Source: an uncultured Saprospiraceae bacterium
Lineage (GTDB): Bacteria > Bacteroidota > Bacteroidia > Chitinophagales > Saprospiraceae
Direction of reading: 5' to 3'
Assembly: GCA_938039305.1 (NCBI GenBank)
Contig: CALHUZ010000254.1
Span: 1-11,824, forward strand
DNA: 11,824 bases
In this document: one piece after another, positions 1 to 6,332 of the stretch
Layout of the letters: each line of letters opens with the position of its first letter
How positions within the stretch are numbered: position 1 is the stretch's first letter
The notes under the pieces: generated by a model
The model's input: the letters and a program-made list of their open reading frames with translations, nothing else
Database searches by the model: none
Told to the model about the DNA's origin: nothing
Made by a program: the position numbers and the translations under genes

Positions 1-203
1 TGCTAAACGTCGGAAGCAAGACTGATACTTATAAAAAATTCAAGAGCTTCTATGCCTTCTGCGATGACAGGCTAATTGAAATTCCAAATAAGGTTAAAAA
101 GTCAATCAAAAAACTTCATAATGAATGTGGAACTCCGAAAAATCTCAAAGTCAAGGGCGACTTAATAGATCTATTCAACATTATCAATGAGTCAGAAAAG
201 TAA
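1..203 (+). CDS. C-terminal fragment of an unrecognised protein (5' end outside window)
   Basis: The reading frame is open from base 3 to a TAA at 201-203 and encodes the last 66 residues of a protein. It contains no ATG, GTG or TTG codon in frame, so the gene must begin upstream of the window; the other two forward frames stop within the first 25 bases. The fragment is rich in lysine (KVKKSIKK, LKVKGDLIDL), looks soluble and mostly helical, and has two cysteines in unrelated contexts. I recognise no domain and assign no function. It ends 35 bp before the stop of the convergent serine dehydratase gene, and I see no convincing terminator hairpin in that gap. The call rests on the uninterrupted frame and plausible composition only. 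Confidence 0.5.
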   Translation, partial: LNVGSKTDTYKKFKSFYAFCDDRLIEIPNKVKKSIKKLHNECGTPKNLKVKGDLIDLFNIINESEK

Positions 204-238
204 TAAATTAGAATAACCTCTACAGCTTCAAACTTAGA

Positions 239-1645
239 TCAGCATTCAGGAATTACTACTGGTAGACTATACGCCAGTCCTCCTTCTGACGTTTCTTTAA
301 ACTTGTCATTCATTTCTTGAGCAGTATCCCACATGGTCTTGACTACTATGTCAAAGTTGACAATCGCATCTTGGGGATTTCCAACCAAAGCAAGATTGCA
401 AGCAGTTATGGCTTTCATAGCACCCATAGCATTACGCTCTATGCAAGGCACTTGTACAAGCCCTCCTATTGGATCACAAGTCATGCCCAGGTGATGTTCC
501 ATAGCAATCTCTGCTGCCATAAATACTTGCTCTGGTGTACCTCCTAAAACTTCTGTAAGTCCAGCCGCAGCCATAGCTGAAGACACACCTATCTCCGCTT
601 GACATCCGCCCACTGCCGCAGATATAGTCGCTCCTTTTTTAAACAAGCTTCCTACTTCTCCGGATGTCAACATATACCTCATGAGTGTCTGACGATCCGC
701 ATCAGGATTGCAAAAACACATGTAGTATAAGAGTACAGCAGGGATCACTCCCGCAGCACCATTAGTCGGCGCGGTTACTATTCTTCCGAATGAAGCATTC
801 TCTTCGTTTACAGCTAGTGCAAAGCAGCTTACCCATTGGTTGATAGAATTAAAATCTACGCCACTTGATTTCACCTTCGTTAACCAATCCTCAAGTGTAT
901 CAAATGTTGCTCCTTGTAGCAATTTATCATTGAGCGCTTTCGCTCTTCTCTTTACATTAAGTCCACCTGGAAGAATACCATGCTTTTGAACTCCCCGATA
1001 CACTGAATCAATCATGGTATCTATAATAGCCTCAACCTTTTTCTCCACTACACCTCGCTCTCTAAAAGCTAATTCATTTTCAAAAACAATATCTGAGACA
1101 GCCCTAAGGTCTTCATTCAAATATGAAAACACATCGCTACATGTATCAATAGGAAAAGGCAATACCATACCTTCCACCGCTACTTCATTATCACCTTCTT
1201 TTTCAACAAATCCACCTCCTAAAGAAAAGTATGTTTCTTCAAGAACCAAAGCTCCATCTTGATAAGCCTTGAACGTCATTGTATTAGGATGCTCTTGTCT
1301 TGTGATTTTATGGAAAACTATATCATCTTTTGAATTAAGCATAACGATGTCATGAGACAACATATGGATGCCATTTTGTGCAATTTTATTTATAATAGTC
1401 TTAATATCATCAGTGTCAATGATCACTGGATCAAGACCTGAGAGGCCCAACTGAACGGCTATATCCGTACCGTGTCCTTTTCCTGTCTTTGAAAGTGATC
1501 CATATAGATGTGTTTCTATTTTACTTATACTTAGATTTTTCAAAGAAATCCTGAAAGCCAATGCTGCTCTCCAAGGGCCCAATGTATGTGAGCTGGAAGG
1601 GCCAACGCCCACTTTATAAATATCAAATATACTAAGTTGCTCCAT
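239..1645 (-). CDS. sdaA: L-serine ammonia-lyase (L-serine dehydratase), single-chain iron-sulfur type
   Basis: This enzyme deaminates L-serine to pyruvate and ammonia in the cytoplasm using a [4Fe-4S] cluster rather than PLP. The 468-residue chain has the N-terminal beta domain (SIFDIYKVGVGPSSSHT, residues 5-21, includes the conserved SSSHT) followed by the catalytic alpha domain with TAPTNGAAGVIPA (291-303). Cluster cysteines are visible at C348 (GGCQAEIG), C390 (TCDPIGG) and C401 (VPCIERN). Their 42- and 11-residue spacing matches the C343/C384/C395 pattern of E. coli SdaA. The last residue is Cys468, as in the Legionella enzyme, where the C-terminal cysteine reaches the active-site cluster as an intrinsic competitive inhibitor. 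I chose the ATG at 1645 because MEQLSIFDIYK aligns with the family N-terminus. A TTG at 1681 would add 12 residues and has an SD-like AAGGTGA before it. The gene lies downstream of the SIMPL gene but behind a terminator, so it probably has its own promoter. Confidence 0.96.
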   Translation of the reverse strand: MEQLSIFDIYKVGVGPSSSHTLGPWRAALAFRISLKNLSISKIETHLYGSLSKTGKGHGTDIAVQLGLSGLDPVIIDTDDIKTIINKIAQNGIHMLSHDIVMLNSKDDIVFHKITRQEHPNTMTFKAYQDGALVLEETYFSLGGGFVEKEGDNEVAVEGMVLPFPIDTCSDVFSYLNEDLRAVSDIVFENELAFRERGVVEKKVEAIIDTMIDSVYRGVQKHGILPGGLNVKRRAKALNDKLLQGATFDTLEDWLTKVKSSGVDFNSINQWVSCFALAVNEENASFGRIVTAPTNGAAGVIPAVLLYYMCFCNPDADRQTLMRYMLTSGEVGSLFKKGATISAAVGGCQAEIGVSSAMAAAGLTEVLGGTPEQVFMAAEIAMEHHLGMTCDPIGGLVQVPCIERNAMGAMKAITACNLALVGNPQDAIVNFDIVVKTMWDTAQEMNDKFKETSEGGLAYSLPVVIPEC

Positions 1646-1682
1646 CGACGATTTATTCAATCCCAAATCTAAGATGAACAAT

Positions 1683-1689
1683 TCACCTT
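1683..1689 (-). promoter_or_regulatory. Shine-Dalgarno-like AAGGTGA before an alternative TTG start of sdaA
   Basis: On the minus strand AAGGTGA stands one base before TTG at 1681, which opens the same frame as sdaA 12 codons upstream of the preferred ATG. The ATG itself has only a distant GGGA about 15 bases upstream. The spacing to the TTG is short, and Bacteroidota rarely depend on Shine-Dalgarno sequences, so this may be chance; homology of the N-terminus favours the ATG. It is noted because it is the only good SD match among the starts I inspected. Confidence 0.3.
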
Positions 1690-1723
1690 ACATCACTTTG
1701 GCACTTAAATTATCTTCGGCCTT

Positions 1724-1768
1724 AAAAGCAAAAAGGCTGGACTACCCTCTTGGTATAGACCAGCCTTT
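1724..1768 (-). terminator. Intrinsic terminator of the SIMPL-domain gene
   Basis: A perfect 9-bp inverted repeat, AAAGGCTGG at 1732-1740 and CCAGCCTTT at 1760-1768, can extend inward through CTA/TAG pairs after one A-A mismatch. Read on the minus strand, the hairpin lies 34 bases after the SIMPL stop codon and is followed by TTTTT GC TTTT, the expected U tract. It should end transcripts from the SIMPL gene (and parC, if co-transcribed) before sdaA. Confidence 0.85.
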
Positions 1769-1802
1769 CCAGCTTCATTTAATATCTTTTTATCTAATCA
1801 AC

Positions 1803-2531
1803 TTACTCTATCTCAAAAACTACTCTTACAGCAGCCTTAGTTTCTAACTTCTTGAAATTTTCATAAGCAGCCCCTCCAGCATCTGACTCCATCGAAGCCG
1901 ATCTGGCATACGCCATAGGTTGTGGACGAGGTATAGCATTAGCATATTGGTCGATCTCAACTATTGTGATTACATCTTTCACTTTCTTATCAAGCGCAGC
2001 CGCAAGTAAGACGGCCTTTGCTTTCGCAGCTTTAAGGGCCTCTGCTTTCACTTGTAACTTGATAGATTCAAGATCCTTATTCTTCAGATCTGTCACTGAC
2101 ATATTTCTGACACCACGAGTTTGTATAGCATTCGAGATCTCATTTGCTGTAGCGAACGATGTCAGTTTTACATCAATAGTTTTAGAAACCAGAAAATCCT
2201 TTCCCCTCTGTCTCCAGTTGTTCCCGGCTTGCTTTAGAGTGATTTGATTCATCTCTATACCAAGTGCCTTTAATTCAGATATGAGTGATCTTTCGATACC
2301 TTCTATATCTATCTTGGTACGATAATCTTCATACTTCTTCCCTTCAAATTCTTCCTTCCAGTATTCTTCAATTGAAATAGTATATGTGATCTCATCTGGA
2401 TCAACCGATCTTTTAGACTCTCCAGTTACTTCAATTGTTCTCATCACTTGTTGCTTTTCTTGGGCCTTTTCTTGGGCAATACCTGATGTGTAGAAGCTCC
2501 CAATCATTAATAGACTTATGGCTAATTTCAT
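1803..2531 (-). CDS. SIMPL (DUF541) domain periplasmic protein
   Basis: This is a 242-residue exported protein. Residues 1-20 (MKLAISLLMIGSFYTSGIAQ) form a Sec signal peptide with probable cleavage near SGIAQ/E. The mature part starts with the SIMPL hallmark RTIEVTGESKRSVDPDEITY (31-50), a beta strand followed by the conserved PD. It continues through an alternating alpha/beta region and has the typical second conserved block, an Ala/Lys-rich helix (EALKAAKAKAVLLAAALDKK, 164-183) followed by VKDVITIVE. SIMPL proteins are periplasmic or envelope proteins (E. coli YggE is one) linked to oxidative stress, but the molecular activity is unknown and no catalytic motif is apparent. The ATG has an A/T-rich leader without SD, normal for Bacteroidota. 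The gene follows parC on the same strand after 77 bp that contain an inverted repeat, so it may be co-transcribed with parC or independently controlled. Confidence 0.9.
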   Translation of the reverse strand: MKLAISLLMIGSFYTSGIAQEKAQEKQQVMRTIEVTGESKRSVDPDEITYTISIEEYWKEEFEGKKYEDYRTKIDIEGIERSLISELKALGIEMNQITLKQAGNNWRQRGKDFLVSKTIDVKLTSFATANEISNAIQTRGVRNMSVTDLKNKDLESIKLQVKAEALKAAKAKAVLLAAALDKKVKDVITIVEIDQYANAIPRPQPMAYARSASMESDAGGAAYENFKKLETKAAVRVVFEIE

Positions 2532-2545
2532 AAATTATCATTTAT

Positions 2546-2573
2546 ATCATTGAGATGCACTCATCACAATGAT
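2546..2573. repeat. 28-bp imperfect inverted repeat between parC and the SIMPL gene
   Basis: ATCATTG (2546-2552) and CAATGAT (2567-2573) are perfectly complementary. After one mismatch, inner arms GATG and CATC enclose a 4-base loop, giving a 7+4 bp stem. The element ends 14 bp before the SIMPL ATG. On neither strand is it followed by a T run, so it is not a standard terminator. It could be a leader RNA hairpin or a dyad operator. On the minus strand, AATGATA overlaps the end of the dyad and occurs again immediately before the start codon region. Confidence 0.5.
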
Positions 2574-2608
2574 TACACACATCAAAGTTCTAAAATCCGG
2601 AAAACATG

Positions 2609-5266
2609 CTAAAAATCTAATTCTATGGTATCGCCTGGAGTATACTTGTCATCATCTTTACTCGACTTACCTTTTTTAGTTGATGACTTCCCTTTGCTTG
2701 TTGCATCAGCTTCTTCTGGCACCTCTACTTCAGAATCATCTGAGACATGCTTTACACTCAGGACTTTAAATTCTCCAAGTTTATTGCCCATAGCTTTCCA
2801 GCCTTTGACATCTATGAATGATGCAAGAGCTAACTCTTCTTCTTTCTTTTTGCCTCCAGATTTATATGAGTACTTCACGACAGGGTTCTCTTTCGTAGTG
2901 GCGTAGTACAACTTAGAGCCACTCGCTTCAGAAATGAACTTATATCTTTCATTAGTAGTGGTTGTTTCCACTTCAAATCTCTTCACTAATGTCCATCCCT
3001 TATCACCATCATGATGCATCGCAGATATAGTATCGAAGGCCACATACTTTCGTGTCTCCAACCATTTGTCCATATCAATTTTTCCACCTACTTCTGGATC
3101 ACGCACTTCATACGTGCCATTCTTATAAAGAGTGATAATCTGATTTCCTGTATCGAAGGCACCGAGATAGATACCACGCCCTTCATCATTCAATCTTCCA
3201 CTGGTATCATCCATCCATATCTTAACAGCACCAAGTGAAGACATTCCAAGCTCTAAGTGCGTTACTTTTTTAACTGGATACTTTGTGACGATATTTCCAG
3301 CAGATGATCGCCCTTTGATAGCGATTTCTTCAAAGTAAAACTCAAACACCTTTTTATGTGCAGAACATGATGGTGACAATGTCACCTGAACAGTTTCTGA
3401 TTCACCGTTTGGTTGTGCTGCAAAATAGACTACCCTATTTCCTTTATCCGCTTTGGCAAGATTGTAAGCTTTATCTCTTGTGATACTGGTGACATTGAAT
3501 CGTTTAGCCATAGCTCGGCCCGTCTTTCCATCTACATAAATCATATTGTATGTAGTACGCTCATCACCTTTTTTCCAAACTGCAGTATGCAAGATGTTTT
3601 TTCCAACAAATACCTTATCTCCGTTTTTTACAACTTTAAAGGTTGCGTCTTTTACAAATGCAATGATGTTATCAATATCTGAGCATTCTGCAACAAACTC
3701 ATCCTTCTTAAGCCCAGTTCCTATAAAGCCATCTTTGTAGTTAGCATATAGCTTCGCATTATTAGCTACAACTTGAACAGCTTTTATAGTTTCAAAGGAA
3801 GCTATCTCAGTTCTTCTTTCCCTTCCTTTTCCATATTTTTCAAGAAGTCTTTCAAAGTATGCAATCGCATAATCTGTAAGATGCTCAAGATTGTAATTTA
3901 CCTGATCTAACTCTTCAAGCAATTTGGCCATAGCCTCATCGTGCTTGAACTTATTATACTTTGAGATTCTCCTGATCTTTATCTCTGTGAGCCTGGCGAT
4001 ATCTTCTTCTGTGATATCCCTCATCAGACGCACCCGACTATCTGAAGCCTTTAGCTTCTTCTTTCCTATTTGACTCGGGGTTACTACATATTTCTCAAGT
4101 CCCTTTCTAATCAACTCGAGCGCTTGCTCAAATGACTCTGCTTCTTCTATGTCTCGATAGATCCGATTCTCAATGAAGATTTTCTCAAGACTGGACATGT
4201 GCCACTTCTCTTCGAGTTCCCCTTTTCTAATTTCTAATTCTTGACGAAGAAGATCTTTAGTTCTTTCTGTTGAGACTTTTAAAATCTCAGTTATAGTTAA
4301 AAAGTGAGGCTTATTATCGATGATCACACAGGCATTAGGCGATACTGATACTTCACAATTTGTGAATGCATACAAAGCATCCATCGAAACTTGGGGAGAA
4401 ACTCCTGACGGCAGATCTATTTTGATCTCAACATCTTTTGCGGTGTTGTCTACTATCTTTTTAATCTTAATCTGACCTTTGTCATTGGCCTTTACTACGC
4501 TGTCTATGAGCGAAGATGTCGTGACTCCATAAGGTAGTTCAGTGATGAGCAGAGTTGATTTATCCGGTGATGACATCCGAGCCCTCACTTTTATTCTTCC
4601 ACCTCTTTTTCCGTCCTGATAATCACTTATATCCACTATTCCTCCACCTATAAAGTCAGGATAAAGCTTCATTCCTTTTCCTTGGAGAATTTTAATCGAA
4701 GCCTTGATCAACTCTATAAAGTTGTGCGGCATGATCTTAGTTGACAATCCGACAGCTATACCCTCTGCTCCCTGTGACAGAAGCAGCGGAAACTTCATCG
4801 GAAGTGCTACTGGTTCTTTATTACGACCATCATAAGATAGTTGCCAGTCAGTGGTTTGACCATTGAAAGCTACTTCGAGCGCAAACTTTGTTAATCTCGC
4901 CTCTATATATCTTGGCGCTGCCGCAGAATCACCTGTCCGTACGTCTCCCCAATTCCCTTGCGGATCTATCAATAAGTCCTTCTGGCCAATATTGACCATC
5001 GCATCACCTATCGATGCATCACCATGCGGGTGATACTGCATCGTATGTCCGATGATATTAGCAGCTTTATGATATCTGCCGTCATCTTTTTCTCTAAGGC
5101 TATATAATATACGTCGCTGTACTGGCTTTAAGCCATCTTCTATTGCAGGTACTGCTCTTTCAAGTATCACATAAGATGCATAATCCAGGAAGTACTCCTG
5201 ATACATATTATCCAGTGATATGATCTTATCGTCGCCCATGTCTAAAGTATCACTTTTTGCCCCCAT
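2609..5266 (-). CDS. parC: DNA topoisomerase IV subunit A (ParC)
   Basis: This is the DNA-cleaving subunit of the type IIA enzyme that decatenates daughter chromosomes; it works as a tetramer with ParE. In the 885-residue chain the winged-helix region carries QYHPHGDASIGDAM (77-90) and the catalytic tyrosine Tyr120 in AAPRYIEARL, the same number as in E. coli ParC. The DNA-intercalating isoleucine is Ile170 in GIAVG. A tower and coiled-coil region follows (roughly residues 330-500). The C-terminal pinwheel-like domain lacks a GyrA box (QRRGGKG), and the Lys/Ser/Asp-rich tail ends in GDTIELDF. The N-terminus MYQEYFLDYASYVILERA is that of Bacteroidota ParC, not GyrA. The quinolone-region position equal to E. 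coli Ser80 is Ala84, and Glu84 is Asp88. The ATG at 5266 has a promoter-like element 16 bases upstream; Met10 is a less likely start. parE is not next to it upstream. Confidence 0.94.
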   Translation of the reverse strand: MGAKSDTLDMGDDKIISLDNMYQEYFLDYASYVILERAVPAIEDGLKPVQRRILYSLREKDDGRYHKAANIIGHTMQYHPHGDASIGDAMVNIGQKDLLIDPQGNWGDVRTGDSAAAPRYIEARLTKFALEVAFNGQTTDWQLSYDGRNKEPVALPMKFPLLLSQGAEGIAVGLSTKIMPHNFIELIKASIKILQGKGMKLYPDFIGGGIVDISDYQDGKRGGRIKVRARMSSPDKSTLLITELPYGVTTSSLIDSVVKANDKGQIKIKKIVDNTAKDVEIKIDLPSGVSPQVSMDALYAFTNCEVSVSPNACVIIDNKPHFLTITEILKVSTERTKDLLRQELEIRKGELEEKWHMSSLEKIFIENRIYRDIEEAESFEQALELIRKGLEKYVVTPSQIGKKKLKASDSRVRLMRDITEEDIARLTEIKIRRISKYNKFKHDEAMAKLLEELDQVNYNLEHLTDYAIAYFERLLEKYGKGRERRTEIASFETIKAVQVVANNAKLYANYKDGFIGTGLKKDEFVAECSDIDNIIAFVKDATFKVVKNGDKVFVGKNILHTAVWKKGDERTTYNMIYVDGKTGRAMAKRFNVTSITRDKAYNLAKADKGNRVVYFAAQPNGESETVQVTLSPSCSAHKKVFEFYFEEIAIKGRSSAGNIVTKYPVKKVTHLELGMSSLGAVKIWMDDTSGRLNDEGRGIYLGAFDTGNQIITLYKNGTYEVRDPEVGGKIDMDKWLETRKYVAFDTISAMHHDGDKGWTLVKRFEVETTTTNERYKFISEASGSKLYYATTKENPVVKYSYKSGGKKKEEELALASFIDVKGWKAMGNKLGEFKVLSVKHVSDDSEVEVPEEADATSKGKSSTKKGKSSKDDDKYTPGDTIELDF

Positions 5267-5282
5267 ACTATTGATTAAGAAG

Positions 5283-5290
5283 CAAATATA
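5283..5290 (-). promoter_or_regulatory. Candidate Bacteroidota -7 element for parC
   Basis: TATATTTG on the minus strand matches the Bacteroidota sigma-A -7 consensus TAnnTTTG exactly and lies 16 bases before the parC ATG, implying a leader of only about 10 bases. No clear TTG -33 element is visible 19-23 bases further upstream, so support comes from the -7 match and its position alone. Confidence 0.45.
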
Positions 5291-5542
5291 CGTAATGACT
5301 ATTCATAATCTATACTTTGAGTTCTGAAGTGTGGATGAATATATGCCATAGGTTCATCGCGGAATAAAAGAGTTTAACAGCCGAGCTCTAGCACCTTTTC
5401 ATATGGTTTACCCGCAGAACTTAAGTGTGTTTAATAGCTATTTTGCAATAAACGAGCTACTTTTAATAGCGTGCGTGTAGGATTTGAATATATAAATCCG
5501 TTATACCGTTCTGTCTTGTTTCATTGATTCAACTCCGCGATT
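5291..5542. other. Divergent intergenic region between parC and the exported-protein operon
   Basis: This stretch has no credible ORF. It should hold the promoter of the 5543 operon, but no exact TAnnTTTG is present; near matches are AGGATTTG at 5479-5486 and TATTTTG near 5439-5445. It also holds a 9-base direct repeat, TTTAATAGC, at 5430-5438 and 5462-5470 (32 bp apart, about three helical turns), and a 6-bp inverted repeat GGATTT/AAATCC at 5480-5499 around an A/T-rich centre. Any of these could be regulatory; none is diagnostic. Confidence 0.4.
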
Positions 5543-6292
5543 ATGCTTCGACTCTTCACTTTCTTTTCATTTATATTTATTTCACTGACCGTAAATGGAC
5601 AGTGTCTAGATGAAGATGTACATAACACTTCTTTAGATGGCGTCTGGATGTCCTGCCAAAAGAGCGCTAATCCACTTCAGGGCTTTGGGGATAGTCATTG
5701 GATCCTATATGAATTTGATAATATCCAACCTATAGAGAACTTACAGATCTGGAATATCAACCATCCCGATAAGCGTACTTCTGGTGCGAAAAGAGTACGT
5801 ATGGATATTTCCTCTGATGGAGCTGCTTGGACTAATCATAGCTTACTCAATTTAGAGATGGCAGATGCTAGCTACGATTATTCTGGAGAAAGAATAGAAG
5901 ACATAGCCTCCTTTGAAGCGAAGTTTGTCCTCTTTACCATTTTAGAAAATCATGGTGGCACTTGTTCTGGTCTTGGTGAAGTGAAATTTAACTTAGGTGC
6001 TGTGACAGTCGCTACAGAAGAAGAATATCTTTCTTCTCTTGTATCCATATCACCAAATCCAGCAAGCTCATCTGTTCAGATTTCACTTGCAGATATAAAC
6101 ACAAGTTCTGTAAGCTATCAGGTCGTAGATGTCGCAGGTAGAATACTGATGCGCAAAAAAGATCAACGGATAGGTAGCAATAAGGAATTTTCAATTGCTA
6201 CGTCTGCTCTTGCAGATGGACATTATACACTTAGTATGGTGACAGACGAAGGGCTCATTGCAAAGCAGATCATCGTCGCACAACCGAGATAA
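5543..6292 (+). CDS. Secreted discoidin-like protein with T9SS type A sorting domain
   Basis: This is a 249-residue exported protein of unknown activity. Residues 1-19 are a Sec signal peptide. Cys21 follows Gln20, which is not allowed at position -1 of a lipobox, so lipidation is unlikely. Residues about 30-150 resemble a galactose-binding/F5/8 type C (discoidin-like) fold: WILYEFDNIQPIENLQIWNI (53-72), followed by RVRMDISSDGAAW (84-96), the usual 'S-DG-W' turn. Residues about 165-247 are a T9SS C-terminal sorting domain: VSISPNPASSSVQISL, then YQVVDVAGRIL, then LADGHYTLSMVTDEGLIAKQIIV, with the typical PNP, G-R and G-Y-x-L positions. T9SS cargo crosses the outer membrane and is released or anchored at the surface. 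It is the first gene of a likely operon with DUF1800 (40-bp gap) and DUF1501, suggesting a surface partner that binds carbohydrate or protein; that role is inference. Confidence 0.85.
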   Translation: MLRLFTFFSFIFISLTVNGQCLDEDVHNTSLDGVWMSCQKSANPLQGFGDSHWILYEFDNIQPIENLQIWNINHPDKRTSGAKRVRMDISSDGAAWTNHSLLNLEMADASYDYSGERIEDIASFEAKFVLFTILENHGGTCSGLGEVKFNLGAVTVATEEEYLSSLVSISPNPASSSVQISLADINTSSVSYQVVDVAGRILMRKKDQRIGSNKEFSIATSALADGHYTLSMVTDEGLIAKQIIVAQPR

Positions 6293-6332
6293 TCACACAT
6301 CCTATCAAGAACTTAATTAAAATATAACAGCT

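Noticed and set aside
317..547. 76-residue + strand frame inside sdaA, with similar short frames at 1014-1262, 1966-2247, 2625-2906, 3011-3238, 3413-3740, 6012-6194, 7179-7448, 7789-7974, 8935-9174 and 10859-11062
   Set aside because: All lie antisense within strongly supported genes, show no domain, signal or start context of their own, and have the irregular composition of antisense shadows.
2546..2573. Intrinsic terminator of parC
   Set aside because: The stem is interrupted and A/T-rich at its base, and no T run follows on the minus strand.
2609..5266. DNA gyrase subunit A
   Set aside because: No GyrA box is seen in the C-terminal domain, and the N-terminus and HGDASIGDAM region match Bacteroidota ParC.
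5543..6292. Lipoprotein signal at Cys21 of the T9SS cargo protein
   Set aside because: Gln occupies position -1, which is not compatible with a lipobox; a Sec type I signal is more likely.
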